A DNA stretch of 64,000 nt from Deinococcus terrestris (GTDB taxonomy: Bacteria > Deinococcota > Deinococci > Deinococcales > Deinococcaceae), in contig NZ_WBSL01000001.1 of assembly GCF_009377345.1 (NCBI RefSeq), positions 428,501-492,500 on the forward strand. Direction: 5' to 3'. The notes under the pieces are model-generated. The model searched no databases. It worked only from the letters and a program-made list of their open reading frames with translations, and was not told the DNA's origin. Every line of letters starts with the position of its first letter. The first letter of the stretch is position 1. Shown here one piece after another: positions 26,788 through 39,213 of the stretch. The position numbers were made by a program, and so were the translations under genes.

Positions 26788-27342
26788 ATGCGCAAGCTCA
26801 ACCGTCAGACCCTCTTCGCCCTCGCCGCCGTGCCGCTCACCGCTGGCCTGGTGCTCGCGGCGAGCGGCACCACGTCCCAGGCCCCCTCGACCCAGGCGCC
26901 CTCCACCCAGACCCCCCAGCAGGTGCAGCCCGCCCAGCCGGGGACCAGCCAGACCCAGCCGTCCCAGAACCAGGCCACGGGCACCAACTACGCCGACGTG
27001 TTCCTCCAGAAGCTCGCCGCCGCGCTGGGTGTGAGCGTGGAGCGCCTGAAGGCCGCGGCGCTCTCGGCGGGAAGCGCCACCGTGGATCAGGCGGTGGGGG
27101 CGGGCGACCTCTCCGCCGAGCAGGCTGCCCGGATCAAGGAGCGGATGCAGAACGACCCGCTGCGCTTCGGCTTCGGCCGGGGCGGATTCGGGCGCGGCGA
27201 CCACGACCACGACCACGGCGAGCGTGGAGGTGGGCGCGGCTTCGGCCACCACGGCGACCGGGGCGCCTTCGGCTCCGGCGAGAGGGACCAGGGCAGCGCC
27301 CCCGCGCCGGACGACACGGGCGCGACCGGCATGGGCACCTGA
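26788..27342 (+). CDS. Exported low-complexity protein with His/Asp-rich tail
   Basis: A 184-residue protein with a signal peptide ending near residue 25. A Gln/Pro/Thr-rich linker built on an APSTQ-type repeat comes next. A helical domain (about 70-125) carries two SAGSA/SAEQAARIKERM-type helical hairpins as found in various secreted actinobacterial and Deinococcus proteins. The tail is glycine/arginine-rich with a DHDHDH cluster and later HH that could bind metal. AGGAG lies 6 bases before ATG 26788. Function unknown. Confidence 0.78.
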   Translation: MRKLNRQTLFALAAVPLTAGLVLAASGTTSQAPSTQAPSTQTPQQVQPAQPGTSQTQPSQNQATGTNYADVFLQKLAAALGVSVERLKAAALSAGSATVDQAVGAGDLSAEQAARIKERMQNDPLRFGFGRGGFGRGDHDHDHGERGGGRGFGHHGDRGAFGSGERDQGSAPAPDDTGATGMGT

Positions 27343-27373
27343 GCCGGTCGGCCGTCCAGCCCTTGACCACACC

Positions 27374-27403
27374 GGGAGGGCGCCGATTCGGCCCCTCCTT
27401 TCC
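27374..27403 (+). terminator. Intrinsic terminator after the His/Asp-rich exported protein
   Basis: GGAGGG(C)GCCG pairs with CGGCCCCTCC (one bulged C), followed by TTTCCC, 32 bases beyond the stop codon at 27342. Confidence 0.55.
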
Positions 27404-27526
27404 CGGCCACCGCCCTGCTTGTTTTTCTCGGATTAACCGTTGAGAGTTCTGTTCTGCCGGACTCCGTAGACCCGTCTCTGCCCCATCTGCGGCCCGCCGG
27501 GCAGGGCGCATCGGTCACACTGACCC

Positions 27527-28480
27527 ATGACCTCGCCGCCCCTTCCGGCTGCTCCCGCCGCCCTGCCGTCGCCGCGCTGGTCCGCGTGGCGGCGGTTCGT
27601 ACTGCACGCGGGCACGCTCTACCTCGCGCTGTATTTCCTGATCGGCGGGCAGCCGCTGCTGGGAACGGGCTTCGAGGCGCAGCGGGTCGCGGCGGCGGAC
27701 GGGCTGCACCGCCTGCTGTTCGGACGCCCCCTGCCGCCCTACACGATGACCGGAAGCGGTGACACGGCCTTCGACTGGACGTTCGCGCTGCTGGTGCTGG
27801 GCGTGTCCTTGCTCGGCGGCCTGGTCTGGACGCTGGCGAGTCGGCGTGACCCGTCGCCCGCGTATCTGCGCCGCCTGGGGGACGGGCTGCGGGTGGTGCT
27901 GGCCCTCTGGCTCACCGTGTACGGCCTGTCCAAGTTCGGCTTCGGACAGTTCGGGCTGCTGCACCCCGGCCAGCTCCTCACCACCTACGGCGAGTCCAGC
28001 CCGATGGGGCTGCTGTGGCGCTTCATGGCGGCCAGCCCCGGCTACCAGTACGTCGCGGGCGTGGCCGAACTGCTGCCCGCCCTGCTGCTGCTGCACCGCC
28101 GCACCGTGACCCTGGGGGCGCTGATCGCCGCCGTCACGATGACCAATGTGCTGGCACTGAACCTCTTCTACGACGTGCCCGTCAAGCTGTTCAGCGCCCA
28201 CCTGCTGCTCGCCGCGCTCGTCCTGCTTGCGCTGGATGGGGGGCGGTTGTGGGCTTTCGTCACGGGCCGCAGCTTCGCCGCCCGGCCCGCCGCCTCGTCC
28301 TCCCGCTGGGAAGCCCCGACGGCCTGGGTCGTGACGGCGTTGCTTCTCGGCGGCGCGGTCGCCAGCACCCTGAGTGGGCTTCCCAAGCTTGAGACAGCGC
28401 GGCAGGAGGCGGCGCAGCAGGGCGAGCTGCTCCGCACGCGGGGCTTTCACTGGGTCAACGAGCAGCCCTTCAACCGTTGA
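27527..28480 (+). CDS. DoxX-like integral membrane protein
   Basis: A 317-residue protein with about seven hydrophobic helices. YGLSKFGFGQFGLLHPGQL, MGLLWRFMAASPGYQYVAGVAELLPALLLL and VLALNLFYDVPVKLFSAHLLL are arranged as in the DoxX/YkgB-like membrane protein group, in which members have been linked to redox functions. The biochemical role is not known. Start ATG 27527. Its terminator lies 36 bases downstream. Confidence 0.72.
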   Translation: MTSPPLPAAPAALPSPRWSAWRRFVLHAGTLYLALYFLIGGQPLLGTGFEAQRVAAADGLHRLLFGRPLPPYTMTGSGDTAFDWTFALLVLGVSLLGGLVWTLASRRDPSPAYLRRLGDGLRVVLALWLTVYGLSKFGFGQFGLLHPGQLLTTYGESSPMGLLWRFMAASPGYQYVAGVAELLPALLLLHRRTVTLGALIAAVTMTNVLALNLFYDVPVKLFSAHLLLAALVLLALDGGRLWAFVTGRSFAARPAASSSRWEAPTAWVVTALLLGGAVASTLSGLPKLETARQEAAQQGELLRTRGFHWVNEQPFNR

Positions 28481-28499
28481 GGCAATTGATAGAGGGACA

Positions 28500-28600
28500 A
28501 AGACCCCTCACCCAACCCTCTCCCCAGAGGAGAGGGCTTTTTTCCCCTCTACCCAGGGGAGAGGGGCCTCGCGCAGCGAGGGGGTGAGGGGGTTCTTCCC
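28500..28600. repeat. Inverted-repeat intergenic element of CCCTCTCC type
   Basis: A 100-base element bounded by a 10-bp inverted repeat (CCCCTCACCC at 28504-28513 and its complement at 28582-28591). It contains the terminator hairpin at 28516-28543 and a second CCCCTC...GAGGGG hairpin. Such CCCTCTCC/GGAGAGGG elements are common between genes in many GC-rich bacteria; a half-similar copy lies at 61255-61300. Confidence 0.65.
28516..28543 (+). terminator. Intrinsic terminator of the DoxX-like gene
   Basis: An 8-bp perfect stem (CCCTCTCC / GGAGAGGG), 5-base loop CCAGA, then CTTTTTT. It is one of the strongest terminators in the window. Confidence 0.8.
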
Positions 28601-28631
28601 CAGTCACCGCTGAGCGCGACAACAACGGAAA

Positions 28632-28661
28632 GGAGCGGCCCCCCCACCGGGAAACCGCCCC
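28632..28661 (-). terminator. Intrinsic terminator of the rimP-nusA-ylxR-infB operon
   Basis: On the minus strand GGGGCGG pairs with CCGCTCC (one G-U) around a G-rich loop, then TTTCCGTT. It starts 25 bases after the infB stop and resembles the secDF terminator closely. Confidence 0.6.
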
Positions 28662-28686
28662 TCTCTCTATGCTGCTGAGCGCTGGT

Positions 28687-30547
<1,861 letters not shown>

Positions 30548-30577
30548 TGCGCCGTGGCAGGCAGGGGGTTCAGGTTG

Positions 30578-30865
30578 TCATGGCTGGTCTTGGGTCGGGG
30601 AGGCCGGGGCCGCGTGCAGCGCCGCACTCACCGCCGGGGCGTCTCCCCGGAAGGTCCGGCGCAGCCGCTTCTCGGCCCAGCACCCCGGCGAGTCGGCGCA
30701 CAGGTAGGCGCCGCGTCCGGTGCGCCCCTTCTGCCCTCCAGGGGCCACCTGCCACCCGCCCGCCGGGTCCCGACTCACGCGCAGCAGCTCGGCCTGGGGC
30801 CGCTTGGTGCGGCAGGCCACGCAGGTGCGCTCGGGAACGTGGGCGGTGGGGGAGGGGGCGGTCAT
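30578..30865 (-). CDS. ylxR: YlxR family (DUF448) RNA-binding protein
   Basis: A 95-residue protein with the PERTCVACR start and the GRGAYLC-x-C segment of the YlxR fold. Other members bind RNA or RNase P, and the nusA-ylxR-infB order is widely conserved. ATG 30863-30865 lies 7 bases after the nusA stop; infB follows after 49 bases. Confidence 0.92.
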   Translation of the reverse strand: MTAPSPTAHVPERTCVACRTKRPQAELLRVSRDPAGGWQVAPGGQKGRTGRGAYLCADSPGCWAEKRLRRTFRGDAPAVSAALHAAPASPTQDQP

Positions 30866-30872
30866 CCGGGGG

Positions 30873-32054
<1,182 letters not shown>

Positions 32055-32075
32055 CCCAAGTCCTCCTCTTGATTG

Positions 32076-32543
<468 letters not shown>

Positions 32544-32549
32544 ATTGTA
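32544..32549 (-). promoter_or_regulatory. -10 element of the rimP-nusA-infB operon
   Basis: TACAAT on the minus strand, ending one base before the first ATG of rimP. Transcription would begin about 7 bases inside that ATG reading frame. Confidence 0.6.
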
Positions 32550-32588
32550 GGCCCCTCTGTGCCGGGGCCGGTCACCACCCCCTCCACG

Positions 32589-32614
32589 AAAAAAGGTGGG
32601 TGCAGAACCCACCT
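32589..32614 (-). terminator. Intrinsic terminator of the LytR-CpsA-Psr gene
   Basis: On the minus strand AGGTGGGT pairs with ACCCACCT (8 bp, loop TCTGC) and is followed by a T run. It lies 73 bases past the stop codon and 40 bases before the rimP promoter, insulating the two genes. Confidence 0.85.
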
Positions 32615-32686
32615 CGCTTTCGAGGATTTCTGAGGCCCAGTATACCGCAAGTGTGCCGGGGGGCCTGAGCGGGGTCACAAAGGGAG

Positions 32687-33823
32687 TCAGTTCGCCGGAG
32701 TATCGCTCCCCAGCCGCACCGTCACGTCCGCCCCGGCTACCCCCGGCTCGGCGGTGACCTGCCCGAAGCCCACGTCGCGCTGCACGGCGGCAGCCCCCTC
32801 GCCACTGAGGGTGGTGGGACCTTCCCCGCGTGGACCGTTGGCGATGGTCACGTCGGCGTAGCCCAGCCCGCGCAGCCGCGCCTGCATCCGGGCGGCGCTG
32901 CCGTCGGGAGCGCCCACGTTGAGCACCGCCACCGAGAGCGAGCGCGGGTCGTTCGGGTCGCGGAAGTGCTCGCGCACGAGGTCGGCCAGCGCCGCCCGGT
33001 CCGCGATCCAGGTGCCGCCCGCCCCGTAGTCGCCGGGAACCGTGTGGCTCTGCACGCGGGGGCCGCGCAGCGCTGCCCCCAACAGCGCCCCCACCTCGCC
33101 GCGCGACAGGTCCGAGCGGGTGTGCTCGTTCAGGGCGCCGACCATACGCGGCAGCCGCCACCAGTTCAGTGGGCTACGGGTCTGGGCGATCAGCGCCGTG
33201 AGAAAAGCCTGCTGCCGCGCCACCCGCCCGATGTCCCCGAGGTTGTCCTTGCGGAAGCGCAGGAAGCCTTCGGCCTGCTCGCCGCTGAGGCGTTGGCGCC
33301 CCGGATACAGGTTGATGTGGAGCTTTCCGGCATTGTCGTCATACTTCATGCGTTGCGGCACGTCCACCGTGACGCCGCCCGCCGCGTCGGTCAGCGCCCG
33401 CACCGCTCCCAGCGAGAGCAGCACGTGCGCGTCCACCCGCACCCCGGTCAGCTCCTGCACGGTCGCCGCGAGCACCTCCGGCCCGCCGTGGCGGTTGGCG
33501 GCGTTGATCTTGCTCAGGCCCCAGCCGGGCACGTTCACCCAGGTGTCGCGCGGAATGCTCAGCAGGTCGGTCTGCCCGTCCGGGTGCACCTGCGCGAGCA
33601 CGATGGTGTCGGTGCGCCCCAGGAAGTCCTCGGGCTTGGGGGGATACGGCCACACCCCCGCCGAGTCGTCGTATTCCACGTCCACCCCGGCGAGCAGGAT
33701 GTTCAGCGGACCGTCGGCGGCGCGGGGCAGGGCGCCGTAGCGGGACAGGGCGGGCGCGGCGGGGGCCGCGAGGGCGACGAGGCCCGCCAGCACGACGAGC
33801 AGGGAGAGGAGGGTGCGGCGCAC
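32687..33823 (-). CDS. LytR-CpsA-Psr family cell-wall polymer ligase with LytR_C domain
   Basis: About 378 residues: an N-terminal signal anchor (RRTLLSLLVVLAGLVALAAPAAPA), a LytR-CpsA-Psr domain (LAGVDVEYD, GRTDTIVLAQVHPDGQTDLLSIPRDTW, then KINAANRHGGPEVL and LRFRKDNLGDIGRVARQQAFL), and a C-terminal LytR_C region (VAVLNVGAPDGSAARMQARL). The family transfers wall polymers or glycans from lipid carriers to peptidoglycan. GTG 33823 is preferred over GTG 33856 because TACACT (33830-33835) lies 6 bases before it and the signal peptide starts there. Confidence 0.9.
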   Translation of the reverse strand: MRRTLLSLLVVLAGLVALAAPAAPALSRYGALPRAADGPLNILLAGVDVEYDDSAGVWPYPPKPEDFLGRTDTIVLAQVHPDGQTDLLSIPRDTWVNVPGWGLSKINAANRHGGPEVLAATVQELTGVRVDAHVLLSLGAVRALTDAAGGVTVDVPQRMKYDDNAGKLHINLYPGRQRLSGEQAEGFLRFRKDNLGDIGRVARQQAFLTALIAQTRSPLNWWRLPRMVGALNEHTRSDLSRGEVGALLGAALRGPRVQSHTVPGDYGAGGTWIADRAALADLVREHFRDPNDPRSLSVAVLNVGAPDGSAARMQARLRGLGYADVTIANGPRGEGPTTLSGEGAAAVQRDVGFGQVTAEPGVAGADVTVRLGSDTPAN

Positions 33824-34152
33824 GCGGCGAGTGTAGCGGGAGCAAGGATGAGGCACAATCGCGGCTGCATTCGGCAGGGATTAGTTTGGCTGTGCCCTGT
33901 GCTGGCGCCGTCCACCGAGTCCCACCACCATCTGACGGCGACCTGAAGCCGTTGTCAGAACAAAACTGGTCATCCTGAAAGGTTTTGTAGGCGAGATCAA
34001 GGGACGCCAGGCTCAAGCTTCAAACGACAGATTCTTCCGCTCTGGCATGCCAGGCCAGCTCCTCCGGCTCACAAACGGCGGGTACGACGGATTCCGGTCC
34101 GGCAGTTCCCCTCCGCTGGGTGCTGGCCGAAGCCACGCGACCTGGAGCAGCT
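33824..34152. other. Gene-free interval between LCP and phospholipase D-like genes
   Basis: About 330 bases with less GC than its surroundings and no convincing gene. It contains a weak stem ACAAAAC / GTTTTGT (33960-33966 and 33982-33988) that might end the phospholipase D transcript. It also holds the sequence GGATTCCGG with flanking bases, whose complement recurs near 45220 in another gene-free stretch. Confidence 0.5.
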
Positions 34153-36384
34153 TTACTCGCTCCCCACCCCTGCGCTCAGCCAGCCGGGCAGCTCGGCGGG
34201 GGGGGACTGGGACCAGAAAAAGGCGAACTCGCGGGCGTAGCCCTGGGCAGCGGCGGGCGCGGTGGTGGCGAGGGTGTACTCGTTCAGGCCGCGCGGCGCC
34301 CACGAGGAGTAGTGCAGGTTCTGGCTGCCCACCGTGAGCATCTGCCCGTCGACCAGCATGGTCTTGGCGTGGAGGGCGCCGGGGTACCAGCGGGCCTCGA
34401 AGCGCTCCGAGAGGCCCCGTGCGGCGAGTTCGCCCCGCAGCACCGCCAGCCCGATGTGGTTTTCCAGGCCCAGAAAACCCTCCTCGCGGACGATGGCCCG
34501 GATGGTCACGCCGCGTTCGGCGGCCCGGACGAGCGCCCGCATCCACGGCAGGGCGTCCGCCCCGAAGGTGCACAGGCGCGGGTTGAGCAGCGCGAGGGTG
34601 CAGCGCAGGGTCATGCTGAAGTTGACGTGCATCAGGTCGATGCGGTCGCGGGAGGCGTCCAGCAGGCTGATCAGCGCCGCGTCGGCCATCTGGAAGCCCT
34701 CGCGGCGGTACAGGCCGAACACGCGCTCGCCCCCCGCGCGTTGCAGGGGGAAGCTGGCCGTGCCCTGCGGGTGTTCGGGCACGGCCAGCTCGCCCGCCTG
34801 GCAGGCGCTGCGGACAGTCTGCGCCGTGACCCCAGGGGCGCAGTTCAGCACCCGGCTGCGTGCCCACAGGTCGTCAAAGACCGTGACACCGTCGCGGGCG
34901 ACCGGCCCCCGCACCCGCAGGCCGAGGTCGCGCATGTCGCCGCCGTGCCCGCCCGCCCTGCGCGAGGGCAGGTGTACCGGGGCCGCGTTGAAACCCATCG
35001 CCGTGAGGTCGGTGCCGTCCGTCACCAGCAGCTTGGCGTGGCTGTGGGGAAAGGTGCCCGTGAAGTTGGCCACCTCCACCCGCCAGCCCCGCTCCGGGTC
35101 GGCCAGGGGAACGCCCGCCGCCAGCAGGTCGCGCAGCGCCGCGTACACCTGCAGCCCCCAGGTCAGGTTGGCGACGGCCGGATAGTTGCCCAGCGCGACG
35201 CGCACCGTCACGCCGTCCGGGTAGGCGGCGGGGTTCGCCTGCACCTGCCGGTAGAGCCGCGCCACACCTCCGGCCAGCACCGCGCCCGGCCCGCGTCCAG
35301 GGTCGTCCTCCCACTCCATCACGGCGTACAGCACCTCGCGCCTGGCCCCCGCGATCTGGTCGGCCAGGCCGTCAAATCCTCCATGCGGCGTGGGGGGCTG
35401 GCCGCTGAAGGCCGGGAGGGGACCGGGCGTATGCAGAAAGCCCAGGAAGGCGTTGCCGCAGGAGAGGTCGGGCCGCCCGTCCCGCGTGGTCACGCGCCAG
35501 AGGGCGACCTCCAGCGGGTCCGTCGGCGGGGCGCAGTCCACCCCGGCGGTTCTGGGCACGGCGAGGGGGGTGGGGGCGGCGGGGCGCGACTGCACGAAGC
35601 TCACGGCCTGCTGGGTCACGCCCCACCCGCCCAGCAGTGTCAGGCCCAGCGCGGCCAGCGTCAGCTTGACCTGCTCCCCCCCCGCCCCGTCGCGCTCCGG
35701 ATGGGCCGCCGCCGCGTCGATGCTGAACGCCACCGTCAGGTCGCCCACCACCTGCAGGGTGACCAGGAAGGCGGCCAGCAGGCCCAGCAGGGCCCAGCCC
35801 CCGCCCGCCAGCAGGTTGGGCACGCCCGCCCAGCCGATCACCGCCCCCCCCAGCAGCCCGACCGCGCCAAAGCCCAGCAGGCCGCCCAGCGCGGGCCGCC
35901 AAGCGAGCCCCGCCCGCACCGTGAGCAGGCCCAGCACCCCGCCGGAGATCAGTCCGTACAGGGCGCAGGCCAGCGCGACCGGCAGGGCCAGGTGGGCGCC
36001 GCCCAGTGCGTCTTCGAGCAGCCCCTCCTGGGAGACGCTCGCCAGACCCAGCACCGTGCCCAGGGGCACGAGCAGCAGGCCCGCCGTCGCCCCCGAAGCC
36101 ACGCCCGCCCGCAGCCGCGCCTGCCCCCGCGACAGCCCCAGCCTTCCCAGCGGGAGTGCCCGCGCCGAGAGCGCTCCTGTCAGCCCGAAAGCCAGCGTCA
36201 CGCTCAGCAGCGCCCCCAGCCCGCCTACCAGCGCCCGCACCAGCGGCTGCCCCGGCGGCACCAGCGCGAGCACCACGCTCAGCACCCCGCGGGCCAGCAG
36301 CGCCCCCAGCGCCAGGCCCGCCAGCGTGGCCAGGGCCAGCCGCCCGACTTGAAAGGAAGTGGGCGGACGGGGCAGCAGGCGCAT
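34153..36384 (-). CDS. Membrane-anchored phospholipase D-like protein
   Basis: A 743-residue protein. The first 265 residues hold about six to eight hydrophobic helices, with no family I can name. The extracytoplasmic part has two HKD motifs: H449-x-K451-x4-D456 in HAKLLVTD and H672-x-K674-x4-D679 in HAKTMLVD, each followed by the GFN or GSQN segment. This is the bilobed phospholipase D/cardiolipin synthase fold. The substrate is unknown; unlike cardiolipin synthase it has a large polytopic N-terminal domain. TATCCT lies 8 bases before ATG 36384. Confidence 0.9.
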   Translation of the reverse strand: MRLLPRPPTSFQVGRLALATLAGLALGALLARGVLSVVLALVPPGQPLVRALVGGLGALLSVTLAFGLTGALSARALPLGRLGLSRGQARLRAGVASGATAGLLLVPLGTVLGLASVSQEGLLEDALGGAHLALPVALACALYGLISGGVLGLLTVRAGLAWRPALGGLLGFGAVGLLGGAVIGWAGVPNLLAGGGWALLGLLAAFLVTLQVVGDLTVAFSIDAAAAHPERDGAGGEQVKLTLAALGLTLLGGWGVTQQAVSFVQSRPAAPTPLAVPRTAGVDCAPPTDPLEVALWRVTTRDGRPDLSCGNAFLGFLHTPGPLPAFSGQPPTPHGGFDGLADQIAGARREVLYAVMEWEDDPGRGPGAVLAGGVARLYRQVQANPAAYPDGVTVRVALGNYPAVANLTWGLQVYAALRDLLAAGVPLADPERGWRVEVANFTGTFPHSHAKLLVTDGTDLTAMGFNAAPVHLPSRRAGGHGGDMRDLGLRVRGPVARDGVTVFDDLWARSRVLNCAPGVTAQTVRSACQAGELAVPEHPQGTASFPLQRAGGERVFGLYRREGFQMADAALISLLDASRDRIDLMHVNFSMTLRCTLALLNPRLCTFGADALPWMRALVRAAERGVTIRAIVREEGFLGLENHIGLAVLRGELAARGLSERFEARWYPGALHAKTMLVDGQMLTVGSQNLHYSSWAPRGLNEYTLATTAPAAAQGYAREFAFFWSQSPPAELPGWLSAGVGSE

Positions 36385-36392
36385 GGGAATTC

Positions 36393-36398
36393 AGGATA
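36393..36398 (-). promoter_or_regulatory. Leaderless -10 element of the phospholipase D-like gene
   Basis: TATCCT on the minus strand, 8 bases before ATG 36384. Confidence 0.55.
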
Positions 36399-36414
36399 GG
36401 GGAGAGGCCGCGCC

Positions 36415-37560
36415 CTACCGCCGCGCCTCCACCCCCAGCCGCGCCGCCCCCAGTCCGCCGTAGCCCACCTCGTCGGCGGGGGGATGGGTCAGTCCGGCCC
36501 GCGCGTCGCGCAGCAGGCGCTCGAGCCCCAGCGTGGGCAGCAGCGCCGCCCCGCCCGCCGTCCGCACCGCGAGGTCGCCAGCGGCCACGGCCGCGTTCGT
36601 CGCGTGGACCTTGGCCGCGCCCAGGAGGGGCACCGCTTCCGGCCCCGGCGCGGCGTCCCAGGCCCGCGCCGCTTCCGTGAGCAGGGCGCGCGAGGCCGTC
36701 AGCTCCGCCGCCATCCGGCCCACCGTCTCCTGCACGCGGGGCAGGGTGGCGATGGGTGCCCCCAGCGCGGTCGGCACCCGTTCCCGTGCATAGGCCGTCA
36801 GCGTCTCCAGCGCCGCGAAACCCACCCCCAGGTAGGTCGCGGCAAGGGCTGTCCAGAACCACGCGCTGCTCGCGGGGTGGGTCGGGGTCGGCGGGGCCAC
36901 GTGCTCGGCGGCCACCCACACTCCGTCAAAAGTCACGTCATGGCTCCCACTTCCGCGCAGGGCGAGCGCCCCCACCCAGGTCGGCTCCACGGCCACGCCG
37001 GGAGCGTCCATCGGCACCAACAACCGGGCGACCTCCCCGGCGGGGGTGGCCGCGCTCACGACCGCCAGCCCCAGCCCCCGCGCTCCGGTGGCCCAGGTCT
37101 TGCGCCCGGTGACCCGCCAGCCGTCCCCGTCCGGCACCGCCGCCGTGCGCGGCAGGCCCCCCCGAGACGGGCTGCCCAGTTCCGGCTCACTCGCCAGCGC
37201 GTTCACCAGCCGCCCCTCTACGCTCGCCCCCGCCAGCGCCGTCAGCATCGGTTCGGGCAGGGTTCGCCCCTGAAAGGCCGCTCCCACCACATGCGTGTGC
37301 ATCGCCAGCACCAGCGCGAGCGCGGCGCCCGCCTCGCCCAGCCGCCGCTGCGCCTCGGCGTACTGCTCCAGGGTGGCCCCCAGCCCCCCGGCCTCACGCG
37401 GCAGGGTCAGCCGGGTGTAGCCGCTTGCCCGCAGCGCCGCCCCCGCCTCCGGGGTCACGTCCCCGGCCGCCTCGCAGGCGTCGGCGTGAGCACGGATGGC
37501 CGCCTCTGCCCGCGCGGTGACGGCTTCGAGGTCGGCGGGAAGGGCAGTGGTGGGCAACAT
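36415..37560 (-). CDS. Acyl-CoA dehydrogenase family protein
   Basis: A 381-residue flavoenzyme fold: helical N-terminal domain (LTLPREAGGLGATLEQYAEAQRRLGE), central beta domain (WRVTGRKTWATGA, DVTFDGVWV) and C-terminal helical bundle (LGAAKVHATNAAV, RTAGGAALLPTLGLERLLRDARA). The catalytic glutamate position of medium-chain enzymes cannot be assigned; the ending resembles flavin-dependent monooxygenases and nitroalkane oxidase relatives, so oxidation of a non-CoA substrate is possible. ATG 37560 has TACCCT 7 bases upstream (37568-37573). Confidence 0.87.
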   Translation of the reverse strand: MLPTTALPADLEAVTARAEAAIRAHADACEAAGDVTPEAGAALRASGYTRLTLPREAGGLGATLEQYAEAQRRLGEAGAALALVLAMHTHVVGAAFQGRTLPEPMLTALAGASVEGRLVNALASEPELGSPSRGGLPRTAAVPDGDGWRVTGRKTWATGARGLGLAVVSAATPAGEVARLLVPMDAPGVAVEPTWVGALALRGSGSHDVTFDGVWVAAEHVAPPTPTHPASSAWFWTALAATYLGVGFAALETLTAYARERVPTALGAPIATLPRVQETVGRMAAELTASRALLTEAARAWDAAPGPEAVPLLGAAKVHATNAAVAAGDLAVRTAGGAALLPTLGLERLLRDARAGLTHPPADEVGYGGLGAARLGVEARR

Positions 37561-37600
37561 GGCCCGCAGGGTAGGGCATCGCCGTTTCCCAGATGCCCCC

Positions 37601-37629
37601 TCGTCAGTTCGTGCAAAACAGAATACAAT
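37601..37629 (+). promoter_or_regulatory. Sigma-70 type promoter of the 148-residue hypothetical gene
   Basis: TCGTCA (37601-37606), a 17-base spacer and TACAAT (37624-37629). The ATG is 9 bases after the -10 hexamer. The surrounding bases are AT-rich for this genome. The intergenic region is shared with the divergent acyl-CoA dehydrogenase gene. Confidence 0.65.
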
Positions 37630-37638
37630 GGTTGAACT

Positions 37639-38085
37639 ATGCCCCAATCCCCCCGCGACGCGGCCCGCGCCGACATCCTGTCCCGCTTCCTGCCGAGCGT
37701 GGACCGCGACGTGAGCGGTCTGGCGGCGGCCCACTGCGAGGAACGTCGCCTGACCGCTCCCGGCGGCTTTCCCGCCACCACCCTCTGTCTGGGCAGTCAC
37801 GTGGCCGTGACCCGGCTGATCTGGGAAACCTTCGCGCCTGGCTGGGACGACGTGGTGTACGTCTACGACGGCACGCGCGGCGAGCAGACCCGCTACCTGG
37901 GGGCCAAACTGCACCTCACGGTCGCTCTGGCGGTGTCCGGGGACGAGCCCACGCCGGGCGTGCAGGCCGCGCTGGAGGCGGCGCGGCGGGCACTGTCCGA
38001 GTTGTGGCGGGTGTGGGCGGGCTACCAGGCGACCACGACCGACGCCCTCTCGCTGGCCGTGACCGAGTTCGAGGACGTGCGCTAG
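37639..38085 (+). CDS. Hypothetical protein, 148 residues
   Basis: A soluble protein of unknown family. It begins with a helical segment (ARADILSRFLPSVDRDVSGLAAAHCEE), then strands (VVYVYDGTRGEQTRYLGAKLHLTVAL) and a long final helix (VQAALEAARRALSELWRVWAGY). No catalytic motif visible. It has its own promoter and is divergent from the acyl-CoA dehydrogenase. Confidence 0.7.
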   Translation: MPQSPRDAARADILSRFLPSVDRDVSGLAAAHCEERRLTAPGGFPATTLCLGSHVAVTRLIWETFAPGWDDVVYVYDGTRGEQTRYLGAKLHLTVALAVSGDEPTPGVQAALEAARRALSELWRVWAGYQATTTDALSLAVTEFEDVR

Positions 38086-38139
38086 CCCCGCGTCCTCGCC
38101 GCGCTACCCTGGGGCACTCCAATTTCCGAGGTGCCTCCC

Positions 38140-39159
<1,020 letters not shown>

Positions 39160-39200
39160 GGTGGGGTGCGACGTGCCTCTCTGTGTCCGCCGGGATGTAC

Positions 39201-39206
39201 TAGGCT
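39201..39206 (+). promoter_or_regulatory. Leaderless -10 element of the 229-residue lipoprotein gene
   Basis: TAGGCT, 7 bases before ATG 39214. Confidence 0.55.
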
Positions 39207-39213
39207 GGGGTCC

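Noticed and set aside
32560..32640. A tRNA gene near the GGTGGG/CCCACC stem
   Set aside because: The stem followed by a T run on the minus strand is a terminator; no cloverleaf or TTCRA loop can be drawn.
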